Source: Reclinomonas americana ATCC 50394 (taxonomy: Eukaryota; Jakobida; Jakobea; Jakobida). Taken from it: a stretch of DNA of 64,000 nucleotides. The stretch is from positions 26,619-90,618 of the forward strand of contig PS015022.1 of NCBI GenBank assembly GCA_048213135.1, read 5' to 3'. The notes under the pieces were generated by a model. It ran no database searches. It was not told where the DNA came from and saw nothing but the letters and a program-made list of their open reading frames with translations. Below, piece after piece: positions 32,603-45,291 of this stretch. Position numbers and translations under genes: made by a program. How positions within the stretch are numbered: position 1 is the stretch's first letter; the number at the start of each line of letters is the position of its first letter.

Positions 32603-32870
32603 GACTATGAGAAACGCAAACGAAATTGCAGGCGCGTGACTTACTGTGCAGAATGGTGTGCGTGCCTTGTTCACACGTGTGTGTGTCATTGTGCTGTTCT
32701 CATTGTGATCAATGATAGGATGCAACGGGTGCATGGTGGGTGCGCGTGACACTGGCCACTGTGTTGCTGTTCTTTGCTGCGGGCTTCTTCACCAGCTCAC
32801 TCGATGGCAGTTGCATGCGCGTGCTCACTCTCTCTGTGTGTGCGTCTTTCCCGTTCGTCGCTGAGTGATC

Positions 32871-34356
32871 ATGGTGCGCGCAGGTCGTTCAGCGTGCACG
32901 TTTGATGCCACACACGAGGGACTTGTGCGATCGACGACATGCGCGCGAGGCGTGCAGATCTTGGAGTGGGCGATGCTCCCGGAGGCGCCGGGGGTGACCA
33001 CTGTCGTGCGCATAGTAAACGAGCCGGATCGGGAGGTGATGCGCGAGCCGTCGTTTAACGGGCAGCCGGTGGTCGAGGGCGCCATGCATCGCTTGTCGCA
33101 TCTGCCGTACTGCGGCGACGATGCGTGCTTGTGTCACACGTCGGTGCGGGCGAGTAGGGCGTTTACGCGCGCGGAGCTGTTGGCGTTGGGATCGGGCGCG
33201 GCGGTTCCGTGTACGTTTCCGACTCCGACGGCGTCGTCAATGCCACGTGTGTCGGGCGCGATTGTCAGTGCCGATGATCAGCAGTGCAGGTGCGATGATG
33301 AGCATCCGCGGGAGTTTCGCACGTTGCGCGTGGATGGCGGCACGTTCTCCAGTCGCCTCTCGGGCTCGCTGTATACAAATCAGTGGGCGGTGCTGGCGCC
33401 GACGTTTTACAGTCTGCCGCTTACCGTGTCGGGTCGGCCGTTGCAGGTCGATGCCGCCGTCAACATGTGCTACGGTTTCACGTCGCCGTGGCAGCACTTT
33501 GTCACCGAGGTGATGGGCCAGGTGCTGCTGTTTATGGAGTCGGAGGAGTACGCGCAGCTGAAGAATGTCGTGTGGCTGACGCCGTCGCCGGTGAGTCGCG
33601 CTCTCGCTTCGCGTTCGCTTCTACGCTGGTTCCTCACCCGTGTTCTGGCGGCAGTACGCGGAGCGCATGCTGGTGGAGCGCGTCGGCATCGCGCGCGAAT
33701 TCATCGTGCAGTGCTACCAGATGCGCTACACGCGTGCGGTGCAGGCGAAGCGCATGTACGTGTTCGGCTTCTTCCCGGTGCACACGGTGGGCGTCACCAT
33801 TCCGCAGGTGACACAGCGTGCGCGCAAGTTCTTTGTGCCGGAGCCCGACCTGCCGCAGGAGGAGCGGCGGCTGGTCATTGTCAATCGACGGTGTGCGCCC
33901 GACGCCCACGATCAGCAGCATACGGTGCGCTGCATCGAGAACCACAATCGAGTGCTGCGCGAGATCACAGCCTCGGTGCGCGAATTGCCGTTTGTGCGCG
34001 TGGTGGACTTTATCGGAGCGCACTATTCGCTGGACGAGACCATCGACTTGTTCCGGCGCGCACGCGTCGTCGTCGGCCCGCACGGTGGCGCCAACGCCAA
34101 CGTGCTGTTCTGCGCCCGCAACACCACCTTCGTGGAGGTGATTAGTCCGGACTCGCCCACCGACTACGCCAACTACTACCGACTGGCTCGCCACCTGGGC
34201 CTGGAGTACGAGGCCTACCCGGTGACCTCCAACGGAGTGCACTACACGCGCGTCGACTGGCGACCGATCACCGCCATCGTGCGTCGCGCTTTCGGCAAGG
34301 ATCCATTACCGGAGCCGGAGGAGCAACCAAAGCCGCAGCAGCACGTCGCAAGGTGA
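32871..34356 (+). CDS. GT61-family (DUF563) glycosyltransferase
   Basis: Two exons (32871-33590 and 33655-34356, phase-0 junction GTGAGT...GGCAG) give about 473 residues. The C-terminal half is diagnostic of GT61: LVIVNRRCAPDAHD (nucleotide-sugar loop), VVDFIGAHYSLDETIDLF, RRARVVVGPHGGANANVLFC and TFVEVISPDSPTDYANYY. The N-terminal half is Cys-rich and lumenal-looking (MCYGFTSPWQHFVTEVMGQV). GT61 includes animal EOGT and POMGNT2 and plant xylosyltransferases of the ER/Golgi. The ATG at 32871 gives no membrane anchor. A hydrophobic frame upstream at 32734-32795 (VTLATVLLFFAAGFF) could be a missed anchor exon or simply a pyrimidine-rich intron, so the 5' end is uncertain. Confidence 0.82.
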
Positions 34357-34628
34357 CACTCATCGTCGCGAGTGAATAGAAATTCCATTAGTCGATATGA
34401 TTGCTCTCGTGTTTTGATAGTGAGAGGAGACCATGCGACAGAGTCTGTGTGGATGCTTTGACGACCTGGAGATCTGCTGCTGCACGTGGTTTCCGTTGCG
34501 CACCCACTCTCTCCTCTCTGTCTCTGTGTACATACATGCTCTCTCCCTGACATACCGATGTGCTGCTCTTTTGTCGGTGGTGCGCCACACATACAGCTTC
34601 ACTCGTTGCTGCCAGATTGGTCGCAACC

Positions 34629-35596
34629 ATGAAGGTACTCATGACAGAAGAAGAAGAAGCGCACTCAAGTCTCTCTCTCTCTCACACACGCGCACAAACG
34701 CATGCACGTGCAGCCGTGCAACAGCTGATCCGTGGTCAGCCTGTGTACTGGGGAGAGGGCACATGTGGAGGCATATGTTGCCTCGGTGAGTCGTGCACAC
34801 ACTCTCTGCTTCTTCTTCGTCTTTGTGAGATGCTCATTGTGAGAGGAGGAATCTCCGGATCATCACAGACTGCTTCTTTGGTGGTCTTGTTGCGTGACGA
34901 TTCTCTTTCGTCTCTTGTCTCTACACGTATGCGCTGTCTCACTGTTGATGATGTACGCAGCCTGTTTCGTCGTGTGGAGCCTCAGCCCCTCTTGTCTCTG
35001 TGATTGACTCTGTGTCTCGCAGGGATTGTTCCTCACCTGCATGGAGCACCCGCGGACCATTCGACGAGTGATGGGCTACCCCGAGGAGGGCTGCTGCATG
35101 GATTGCCTGCTCGGTATGTACGCGATCGCTGTAATACGGTGTTACTGTCATGACGTCATGCACTCAACCCGTGCTTGCTCGCCACAGCCTGCTTCTGCTA
35201 CCCGTGCCGGTCAGCTGCCACTGCGCCACGCTGTTTCCTCGTCTTGCACATATTGTCTCACTCAGCTCATGCAGTGTGTGTCAACTCGGCCGTGAGTTGA
35301 AGTACTACTCGGGAGCGGCGCAGCGCAGCGTGGTGGTGGTGACCAACAACAATGTGAATGTGATGGTCCAGCCACAAGCCGCCGTCAGCTACCAGCAGCT
35401 GCCGCCGCAGGCACCGCCGAGTGCACCAGCGTACTACCCGGCTGCTCCGCCGCCATATCCGTATGCCGGCCCGCCGCAGGGACCGCCACCGGGCTACAAT
35501 GCACCGCCGCCGTACCCGGGCAACATGGGCTACGCACCGACGGCACCTGCGCCTCCGGGATACGGTGGCTACGGCACGCCGGGTGGTAAGCAGTGA
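34629..35596 (+). CDS. PLAC8-domain cysteine-rich protein with Pro/Tyr/Gly-rich tail
   Basis: Spliced exons give WGEGTCGGICCL, then ACFV, then GLFLTCMEHPRTIRRVMGYP, EEGCCMDCLL, ACFCYPCRVCQLGRELKYY. This reproduces the PLAC8 pattern (CC...C, then CCxDC and CFCxPCxxCQxxRELK). A VTNNNVNVMVQPQAA stretch follows, then a 70-residue tail rich in PPPY/GYxxP repeats, ending TGA at 35594-35596. PLAC8 proteins (plant FCR/PCR, animal cornifelin and PLAC8) sit at the plasma membrane and influence cell size or metal transport. The four-residue exon ACFV near 34960-34973, bounded by ACGCAG and GTGTGG, is required to restore the frame. The first exon (ATG 34629, donor GTACTC) is the least certain part. Confidence 0.75.
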
Positions 35597-35688
35597 GGAA
35601 GGGGAGTGAGAGAGAGATGTCGATCGCGCTCGTTGTTTTTGTGATACTAAAGTGACCACGTGAGCCGATGATGATCTGTACAGCTACT

Positions 35689-37653
35689 TCATTCTTCATG
35701 CAACCCAAGTCGTACACGGTGATCGAATTCGTCACTCGGCAGCTGATCTCCGCGCGACTCATCGGCTCCGATGAGCGGCGTGCGATCGTGTAATGCGAGT
35801 GGTGCTGGTGGTGACGGCGATGCTGCTGCTGCTGCTGGTGTGCCATTGCGAGACCGACTCTGTGCCATGCCCATCTCCAGCACCTCAATGTCGCCGAGCA
35901 GCGGTCGATTGAAGTCCTTGCGTCCCTCTCGCAGGTTGCGCTCAACCTTGTGCTCGGGCGCCAGTCGCGGTTTGTAATCTACGTGGACAAACGCTCGCTC
36001 CACGTCGTTCATCGCCTGTGGCGGGTGGTGGGGTCAGACTGTGCAAGCTGCGCACAAGTGGTGGTTCACGGTGTACCTCAATCCGATGCTGGACGAGCAG
36101 TGCAATGTCGTGCGACTCGGCCACCGTCATCTCGCCTGCAACGAGACGGGTGAGGAACGAAAAAAAGAGTGGTCTCTCCTGAGTGTGACAACCCACCAGG
36201 CAACACCAGGTCGACCTCCACGACAATCCTGCATGCATCATGTCAACAACAGCTGGTTGCAACCCTCCGGCTCATCGCCACTCAACTTTTCGCCAGCAAA
36301 GTACGCCACAATGCGATCCACGGGCGACTCGTCCATGTCGGCAAACACCTCCTGTTGCTTCACCAGCTCCTCCACTTCACGCACGAATTCTGGGTCCGCA
36401 ATGTGGCCGGCGATACGCCCGAGTGCCTCGTTTGCCATGTGCAGCCACGAGAAGAGAATCTGTCACGCAGCAGTGAGAGAATAAACACACTGGCAGCGGA
36501 TGGAGAGCAGCAGTGCGCACGTAGAGCGATATGGCCAGGGCTCCGATCGGATCCACGAACCAAAGGAAGCGCACCTGTGCGCCAATTGAGGCAGTGGCGA
36601 TGGCCACGCTGTTGCTGAAGACGTCGTTGCGGTGGTCGGTGGCCAGCAACAGAGCCGAGCCACTGTGCCTGCACATGAAGAGAAGCGACTGTCGTCAGTG
36701 GCGACCTGATGAAGTCGCACTGTGGGCGTCGTGGCGCAACTTGCCGAGCCGGCGACAGTACAGGAACAGAAGGAACTTGGCGGCAATGGCCGCGCCCAGG
36801 GAAATGTATGTCGCCAGGTCCATGGTGACCAGCGCCGGGTTCTTGTGATACCAGCCGTCCCACAGATCACCAACGGCCTCCTTGATGACTGCGTGGGGAG
36901 GTGTGAGCCGCGAGAGGAGAGAAGTACAAGATGCGACCGACCTTCGAGATTGACCATTGACATAATGGCGGCCTGCACGAGCGTGTCGTGAGTGTAGGAA
37001 GGGAAGGGAAGGGAAAGAGGGGAAGGGGAGGGAGAAGAGTGCGGACCGTGACCATCATCCCGAGCGTCTCGTATCGCGATCGGCCGACAGGGAATCTCTC
37101 CGAGTGGGTCACCATCTTGCGACTTGTCCAGAACACCACTGGTGTGGAGGAGTGGTGGAGGAGATAGGCGGAGAGTGGGGTCAGCAGGCTGGTGAGATGA
37201 GAGGAGACAAGGAGAGAAAGGCAAAGATTCGAACAGGCGGTGGCTGATTGATGAAGATGCAATGCAGAAACACGCACCGACTTGACTGGTGAGGTCGACA
37301 ACCGAGTCGCCCAAGCTGGCCAGCACCGACACGGAGCCAGAGACGAGATACGCGAAGAGCTTGACGCCCATTAGACCAACTGTTCATGCACACGAGTGGA
37401 TCAGCGCAGCGCAGGTGCGTGTGCGGAATAGATCATGGAGAAGGCGAGAGACGGAACTGTTGGTGAGCAGTGACACCAGCACCACGCGACTCACGCGCAC
37501 CGAGAGGCGTGCGTGGAACTCTTCATCGGCCTCCTTGATTGGTACATTGGCTGTGTGTGATTCTCTCGGTGGTGCAACGACGGTCAGTTCGCGGTCGGCT
37601 GCGTTGACAGGGTGACTGCTTCTGTCGACAACATTGTCGGTGCGGTCTCCCAT
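35689..37653 (-). CDS. cation diffusion facilitator (CDF/MTP-type) metal transporter
   Basis: A multi-exon minus-strand gene runs from ATG 37653 to TGA 35691-35689; in-frame ATGs at 37686 and 37764 would lengthen the cytosolic N-terminus. Membrane segments include LFAYLVSGSVSVLASLGDSV and TYISLGAAIAAKFLLFLYC. The metal-site motifs DSVVD and DHRND sit in the expected helices II and V, with FPVGRSRYETLGMM (family G-R-x-R-x-E) in between. The C-terminal cytoplasmic domain (VDLVLPGDMTVAESHDIALL, QHRIE, MNDVERAFVHVDY) is a typical dimerisation domain. A Ser/Pro/Ala tail follows. CDF proteins export or vacuolarly sequester Mn, Zn or Fe as proton antiporters. The VGRSRYET loop and DxxxD sites resemble manganese-type plant/fungal MTPs, but specificity is inference. 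Confidence 0.87.
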
Positions 37654-38498
37654 CGACCACGAGGAAGAGAAGGAGGGACAATGCATGTCCGAATATTCGA
37701 TTGGTTTTCGAGAAACAGGCGACAACTTTGTGGTTGCAGCTGCGATACCAGCATGCAGCCTCACTAGTGGACTTCTGCAAAAAAAAAAAAAAAAAGGGGA
37801 AAGAGTTGAATTCGAAGTGCCGGAAGCTGGAATTCGTCATTAGCGGATTCCGAGAAATGGAAACGATCCACGCAGCTGCTGCTTGCCCCTGGTTTCCGAT
37901 TGGCCCTGCTTGTTTTTTTAGTGTCCTGTTGTACCCAGTTGCATGGGCTTCGGATAATAGATGCCATTGAAGCTCGAGCTCGCTGCGGCCTCCTCGGAAT
38001 CGGTGCGATTTTGCCTTCGATCAGAAAGCCATCTGCACCCGGTCATGCTTTCCGAGGTGCCGGAGTGTAGGCGGAGATCTCATACTTTCCGACTTCACAA
38101 CCCGCGGTTCCGGGTCCTGCCCTTGGCCGATTGCGCATGTCGCATGCAGCTCATCAGCGAATTCGAGTTCCAGCTTGCCAGCGAGCGATCGACACACAGC
38201 ACGCAAAGCCGGCTACATGCTGTCCACAGTGACGAATACTACAGTACGTTGGCCCCCTTTCCCAAGTGCCTGGCCAGCCGCCAGCAGCGTCACAGCTTCG
38301 GATTTGGCAGTCGTCGACGTCAACTTCGAACACGTGCATCCACTCACCACACACACCTCCCACACCGCATAATACACCATCCTCAACTTCCATTTCACCT
38401 CCTGCCGTTGAAGTGTCGCTCCGTACGCCACACTTACGTCGAATCGTCGCGGGACGATCAACGCATGCCTTTTAGACATCGACACAGACAACAACAAC
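37654..38498. other. 845-bp intergenic region between divergent genes
   Basis: The interval lies between the CDF transporter (minus) and kinesin-like gene (plus). It includes an A17 tract at about 37779-37795 and poly-T patches. No reading frame with splice signals or protein similarity is convincing on either strand. It may contain promoters or a decayed insertion. Confidence 0.45.
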
Positions 38499-41400
38499 AT
38501 GTCGACAGCCGCCGCCGCCGCCGCTGCCGCCGCTGCTGCTGGCTCGTCGCCTGCCTTTTGTGTCGTTCTCAGAGTTGCGTACACCACACACCTCTCTCTC
38601 TGCACACACACACACAGACACGCAATCACATGTGTATTGAGGTGTGCGCGTGCCATGGCACCACCAGCAGCACCGTTTCACCCTCTCTCTCTCTTTCTCT
38701 CTGGGACTCACACGCACCTTGTTGCGCAACAGGCCAAGGGCAAAACCCGCGGTGCTGTGGCCGTCTACCCTCCATATGACGTCACGGTGGAGAGACCCGG
38801 AGAGGAAGAGCCACTGGCGTTCCGATTTGCACGAGCTCTGCCTCCGCGAACACCACAGGTCGACTCTCCCTCTCACTCTCGCACACACACACTCGCCACT
38901 CGTTTCCATATCTCACTGCTCGCGACACAGGATGCACTCTTTGACACGGCGGTGTGTGATTTGGTGGACGAGGCTCTCCACGGGTTTGATGTGACTGTGC
39001 TTGTCTATGGAGCAGCCAAGGTGTGTGTCTGTGTGTCTGCCTGGCGTTCCCTGCGCACTCCCTCATTGTGTGCATGCAGTCGGGCAAGTCGTTTACGGTG
39101 TTTGGCAATCTGTACGATGCCGACGACGCCGGCATTGCACCGCGCATTGTCACGCACTTGTTTAGCGTGTTGGAGGCGAGTTGGGAGATCTACGCACAGT
39201 TGTCAGTGGTGCTCTTGTGTATTGACTATAGCATGCGCTGTGTGTAGGACAAGTATGGGTCGGTGCGCCGCTCAGTCAGCGCACCGCCACCGTACGAGGT
39301 GACGGCGTCGCTGTTGTCGATTCGCGACGAGTCTCTGGAGGACTTGTTCTTGGCGAGTGTGCCGACAGATGTGTTGCCGACGGTGGCCACCGATGCAGCG
39401 AGTGGAGCACGCACGTTGAGTCGATTGCTGTCATCGACTGATCGACAGTTGTTGTCATTGACTCACAAGTTCTGTCACAGCCGTCCTCGCAGCGCTTCTG
39501 GTGGTGGTCTGCGCGTGCGAGGCAGTGTCTCGCAGGGCTTTTATGTGGACAATCTGACGGAACGACCTGCTATCAACGCACAAGCCGCTGTGCAGTTGCG
39601 TCAGATCGCTCTCATCCCACTGCGTGTCCTCCGTCTCACTCGTCGACAGAGTGCTTGCCGAGGCGCTGCTGCGCAGTCGTGACGGCCACCTAGTGTACAC
39701 TGTGTCGGTGACACAGCGTGCGCTGGAGGCCGCCAAGAAGCCGCTCTTGTCGCGCATTCGATTGGTGGATGTGACGGGCGATTGTCACTCGAAGGACAAC
39801 AAGGATGCGTACGCTGTGACACGCGTGCTCGCCGCACTCTCGCAGCCGGGTGGAGTCCCGGTGTCGCTGGCCGCTGTTCCGTTCCGCGAGTCCAAGCTCA
39901 CTTGCGTCCTCCACCAGTCGTTTGGTGGCAAGTGCAAGACGGTTTGCGCCGCCCTGTCGTCCACGTTGCGTGTGTGCCGTGCACGTGCTCACAGACTTGG
40001 GTGACTGGCAGCGATTGATCGCCTGTGTGGACACCGAGTCGGCACAGGCCGCCGAGTCACTGCTAACGGTGCAGGTGGCCGATCGTGCGCAGTGGATTCA
40101 GAACAAACCCGCCGTGATGTACCTGGAAGATGTGGTGGCCAGCAGCAGTGGATCGTCGTCGGCTGGACCCGAGTCGCACGCTCTGGTGGCGGAGCTGGCA
40201 GAGAAGCTGCGTGCGGAGCTCGAGTCAGAAAAGGCACGACTCGTGGAGGAGAACAAGCAGTTGCAGAGTCGCGTTATGCAGCTGGAGGAGGCAGCGTGGA
40301 TGACACCCGACGCACCCGACACCTCCAACATGGAACGAGAGATTGCACAGCTGCGAGAGCAACTCGCACAGTCGGAGCAGGTGTGTAGTGGTGTCGACGC
40401 GCTTCCTTTTTGATTCCAAGAGTGCACGTCTCACGCCGTCATGTCGTCGTCGTCGTCGTGCACAGGCTCGACTTGCGTCGGAGCGTGCGCTGAAGCACGA
40501 GACGACCAATCAAGCCGTGCTGGTGGCCGCCGAGTCCGACAAGGTGATGGCGGTGACGCATTCGCTGAAAGAGGCAGAGACACGTGCAGAGCAGGCCGCA
40601 GCCGAGACAGCCGCGTTGCGACGCCAGTTGGACACGCAGGCGGCTGACCGCACTCGCATGGATGGCCAGAAGAGGGAGCAGTTGCAGGTCGAGAGCGATC
40701 TGGCTGAGGCTCGTCAGAGCATTGTGAAACTGCAGCAGGAGAATGGTGCGTGCATCTGTGTGCGCCCCAAGCATGCCCTGCGTGCCAATGCCCTGACACC
40801 ATTTGTGTACTTGTAGCACGCATCGAAACCGAGCTGGCCACGGTCAAGTTCAAGGCCATGCGTTCCGAGTCTGCGCTGGCCGAGGCGGCTGCACAGACAC
40901 GCTCGCTGGAGAGTGAGAACGAGAAGCTGAAGAAGCTGGCAGAGCAACTGAAGGCGCGCGTGGATGAGTCGGAACGGAATGCGGAGGAGGCATTCGCCGC
41001 TGCGATGCGTTTGCCCGGGCTGGAGGCGGATCTGGCCGCGGAGCGCGCCGCTGTGCAAGACCTCAAGGCACAGGTGCATTCTGAGCAGGAGCTGCGAAAG
41101 GCGGCCGAGGTGGAGACGCAGGTTGGTGTGATCCCCCATTGCGGAATCGTCAGCTCTTTCGCCCCCTTCTCTCTGCTCAACGCACCCCTGTCGCACCGCA
41201 GAAACTGACCTCGGCCTCTGACCACAATCGACCGCTGCTCGATCAACTCAACGCGGACATCGCACGTGAGCGGGCGTCGGTGAAGCAGTTGACCACCGAG
41301 TTGCAGACGGAGAGGAATGCTCTCGAGGAGGCCTGGGCGCAGCTGTACGCTGCCGAGGCTGAAGTCAAGACGCTGCGTGATCAGGTGCAGGAGCTGGTCG

Positions 41401-43929
41401 ACGCCAAGGTGGAGCTGGCCAACGAGAAGCAGCGCTACGCTGAGCTGCATCGCGCTCTGGATGAGGAACGAGCAGCGCACAAGGGCACCACCTCGCAGAC
41501 CACTGCACGCAGTCAGCAGCTGTTTGACGACAACCAACGAGTTGCGTTGCTGCTGTCTCTTTTCTTTGATTGAGCGCACATGCACTCACGCCCTTCCTGT
41601 CCTTTTCGCTTGCGTCGCACAGTTGCAACACCAGGTGGAGGCGGCGGAGAGGACAGTCACGGAGGCACAGCGAGAGGCCGAGATGCACCGCACGTCGGCG
41701 ACGCAGCTCGAGCGGGAACTTGGAGTCGTGCGTCGCTCGGCTGAGCAAGCGAGTGGCGAGCTGAAGGCGGCACAGGCACACATTGCGCAGTTGGAGGCGG
41801 AGGTCAGCAGCGCTGATGCACGCACCAAGGATCTGGAAACGCGCTTGTCGTCGCATGCCAGCAGCAAGGACGAGGTTGCTGGCGAGCTGGCTCGTGTGCA
41901 GGCGGAACTTGCCGAGGCACGGCGCGTCAACAAGGAGACCTCCGCCAAGGCCGGCAGCGCCGATGTGCTCAGCAGGCAAATCACGGAGCTGGAGGCGCAA
42001 GTCGCGTCGCTGCACAGTCGTTTGGCCACGCAGGAGAGCGACTTGATTAGCTCGCGTACCGAGTTGTCGGAGGCGCAGCGCAAGGCTCGTGCCGCTGACG
42101 TGCAGGCTGCGCGAGTGCCTGAACTGGAGGCACAAATCACTGCACTGCAGGCTCGCGTACCGCCTCCGTCGCCCGGTGGTGGTCAGTCGGAGAGCTCTCG
42201 TGTGGCCGCACTCAAGGCTGAGCTGGAGGACGAGATCACGGAGCGACAGAATGTGGAGCAGGAGCTGGCGGCGGCGCGCGACGAGATTGACGAGTTGCGA
42301 GAGCAGCTGGCCAGCGAGAGTGCCACACGACTGCCGCCGCGCCAGAGCACAGGCGACAGTGGTGATGGCGAGGCTGAAGAGCTTCGCATGCGAGTGGAGG
42401 AGCTGCAGGCCGACGTGGGTGAATTGCAGCGCATCAATGAGGAGCAGCAGGCACTCATGCAGCAGCTGACGGAGGAGCGCGATCAGCTGGGCGAGGATCT
42501 CGAGTTCTTCAAGGACAAGAACGAGGAGCTCAAGTTGCAAACATCGACGGCCGAGAAGCGCAGCAAGCGACTGGAGGAGCACTTGTCGTCGGCACTCAAC
42601 CGTGTCACCGACTTGGAGAGTGCTGCACTGGCGCACGAGGCGCAGAAGAAGCAGGTGGCGTCGCTGGCGGAGGAGTTGCAGACGGCACAGACGCGTATTC
42701 GACGTTGCGCGCATGTGTGTGTCGATGCGTGTTGCGCTGCGTATCTCACTGTTGTTCTTGTGGGGTGCAGATTTGGAGAGCACAGCACGCGATCTGGACC
42801 AGGCGAACGCGGAAATGGCAGAGGAGCTCGGCAAGCTGCGAGTGGAGAAGAGACGGCATGCCGACCAGGTGCACCACGACGGCTCTGGCGCAGCGACTGC
42901 CGCCGGTGCCAACAAGGACGAGGTGGTGACACTGCGTCGCGATCTGGCGGTGCTGCGTGAGAGCCACACGGCAGTGCACGAAAAGTACGCGGCGCTCAAG
43001 AGCCAGTCGCAACAGCTGCAGGAGCGACACGACGCCCTGCAGGCGCAGTGTGCAGAGCTGCAGAGCAAGCTGGACGAGGCGATGGCACGAGTGGCCGAGT
43101 TGGAGCAGCAAGTGGGTGACATGTCGCAAGGACGCACGGTGACCGAGGCGGCGTCGGAGGCCGAGAAGCGCACGCTGGCGCAACGATGTGCCGACTTTGA
43201 CCGGTTAGTGTCGGTGCAGCGCGAGACCATTCAGCGTCTGGAGGAGAACCACAAGAAGCGCGAGGAGGAGCTCAAGGCCTCTGTCGACGACTTGCGCCGC
43301 GACTGCGACTTTGCCAAGGAGGAGGCGCGAGTGGCCAACATGCGGTGCGAGGAACGAAGTTGCGGCGACAGCAGCAGATGGGCGAGATTGATGTTGGCGA
43401 CTTGTGTGTGTGTGTGTGCTGACACTCTCTGTGTGCAGTTGTGCAGCTGCGCGACGTGACGGACAGATACCAGTTGATGCAGGAGCAAATTGCCGCCATG
43501 AAGTCCGCCTTTATCGAACAGGGCCAGGTGCTCCGTGCGCAGAAGCGGCACTTGCAGTCGCACATTAGCAAGCAGGAGCGCGTGAACCAGCTGCTCGAGG
43601 GCATGGGCAACAGCACCGTGAACCGCGTGCTGAGTCCGGAACGTGAGCGACCGCTGTCGGCACGGCCGAGCAGCACGCATCACATGCTGGTCAATTCGGG
43701 AAGGCACTCGCCAAAACCAGCGCCGTCCTCCTCCTCGTCTTCATCGACCACAGCCAGCGGTGCCGTCACTGCCCGATCGCGCTCACGCTCACCGAACCCG
43801 TCCAGCTCGGCAGCCACCTCGGCCCGCTCCTCGGCGTCGTCGGCATCCGTCGCCTCATCCACAAGGCGAACGATCGGTGCCGGCAGCTCGACCGTGACAC
43901 GAACCGTCACGTCGGCCCGCCGCAAGTAG
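38499..43929 (+). CDS. divergent kinesin-like protein with degenerate switch regions and long coiled coil
   Basis: The gene runs from ATG 38499 (MSTAAAAAAAA) to TAG 43927-43929. Kinesin motor landmarks appear in order: DALFDTAVCDLVDEALHGFD, the P-loop VYGAAKSGKSFTVFG, APRIVTHLF, LLSIRDESLEDLF (SYxEIYNExxxDLL position), YVDNLTERPA, RLVDVTGD and PFRESKLTCVLHQSFGGKCK. The Walker A GKS is intact. Switch I (NxxSSRSH) reads LLRSRDGH, and switch II (DLAGSE) reads DVTGDC with no INKSL-type stretch. About 1,000 residues of heptad-rich coiled coil follow, with few introns. The tail is a Ser/Arg-rich basic segment (SARSSASSASVASSTRRTIG). ATP turnover may be impaired, so this may be a non-motile microtubule-associated kinesin. 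The family is clear, the subclass is not. Confidence 0.83.
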
Positions 43930-44135
43930 GAATGCTGGAGGGGGGAATGAGAAACAACACCCTGAATGAATCGCGCATCACAATGTTTTTTTGTGTTTGT
44001 GTTTTTAATTTGCAGCAGCGTGACGGGTTGATGGCGGCTGGGTGATGAGGGGGCAGAGCGTGTGGAACGGAAGGTCCCCTCACGACACACTTTTCAAATC
44101 GTCCCATGGGAGAGTGAAAGGCAAGGCAACGAGGA

Positions 44136-44774
44136 TTACTCCAGGTCGTCAATCGTCACTTCCACCTCGACGCCCGGCTCGATCGAGATCGACGTCTGTT
44201 CCACGCAAGCAAATAAGCCACAAGCGAGACACGTCTCCGCGAGCACGACAAACAACACGCAACAATCTTGCGGACAACGTCGGGGACCGAGTACAGGCGG
44301 ATGACGCGCTTGTGGATCTTCATCTCGAAGCGATCCCACGAGTTGGTACCGTTACCGCAAGGGCTCTTACGGGTGGTGATCGACAGGTTCTTGGTGGGAA
44401 TGCGGATCGGGCTGCATGAACACACACGAATGAGCATCATGACACCATGAACGGCTGAGATCTCTCTTTGTCAACTCACCCCTTGACCTGCAGCTGCTGG
44501 TCCTTGGCGCGGGTGATGAGCTCCGAGCACACTGCACATGGGAAAACAGTCAGTCTTCTCTCTCTCTCTCTGGTTTCCTGCCATGCCCTCAACACGCACC
44601 CTTCTCCAGCGCGCGCACAATGCGCGACGTCAGAGTGATGGTGATCTTGTGGACCTGCAGAAGCACACAATCATCAGTGACTGACTGGAGAGTGTGGGGA
44701 GACAAGAGTGAGAGAGGAGACAGCACCTTCGCGGCCGGGATATCCTCAGTGACCTTCTTCGGGGGAACCGCCAT
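44136..44774 (-). CDS. RPS20: 40S ribosomal protein S20 (eukaryotic uS10)
   Basis: Five short exons run from ATG 44774 ([16 protein letters not shown]) to TAA 44138-44136. The spliced protein contains [74 protein letters not shown] and [15 protein letters not shown]. This matches RPS20 along its whole length (about 120 residues). It is an assembly component of the 40S head. Codon use is the most G/C-ending and biased in the window, as expected for a highly expressed gene. The RPIRIP exon junction near 44405-44480 uses a GGTGAG donor. It is the eukaryotic counterpart of the bacterial S10 at 2918, a coincidence of the chimera. Confidence 0.94.
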
Positions 44775-45291
44775 GGTTGTGATGCGTCAGGGTGCTGCGT
44801 GTAGAAGAGTGAGTGAGCGTCACATGCACATCGCCGACTTGCTTTCCGCGCCCGTGTGTCTGACATCTTCCACGTGCTCTCTTTGTGCTCAGTCACTCGC
44901 TGGCCAGCCACCACACAACACGCAAGTGTACACAACACAGAGAGAGAGTGCGTGTGTGGAAGTGTGCGACATGCGCATGTGCCACTCGCGTGAACACCAA
45001 CAGCCGAGTGCCCTCTCATTTCTCGCTCGCACACAAGACACACAATGCGCGCGCCATACACATGCTTGCCGAGCACATGATAGAGATGCGGCCCCCGCTC
45101 TCACCTGCTTGCGTAGTGACAATAGGAGCCAATAAGCGACGAGCGAGCAGCAATGTCCACATTGATCAATCACTTTTATCACCATGTTGTCGACTGTTGC
45201 GTGCTCACCAGTGACGCGTGTGTACATGTGCATGCATTCATGCGCGTGTTATGTGTGCGGAAGAATTGAGCGCGAGCGAGTGAGTGCTGAC
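44775..45291. promoter_or_regulatory. 517-bp divergent intergenic region between RPS20 and DLST
   Basis: It separates two head-to-head housekeeping genes and contains no supported coding exon. Short CA and GAGA runs are present. It presumably holds both promoters and 5' UTR introns; no specific element is identified. Confidence 0.45.

Noticed and set aside
41365-43230. A 621-codon minus-strand frame opposite the kinesin coiled coil
   Set aside because: The composition (Leu/Arg/His/Ser/Cys mix) is that of an antisense of a Glu/Gln/Leu coiled coil; no motif, and it crosses the kinesin introns.
2918-44774. Bacterial S10 and eukaryotic S20 as related copies within one genome
   Set aside because: They are universal uS10 homologs, each typical of its own domain of life; their presence together only reflects the chimera.
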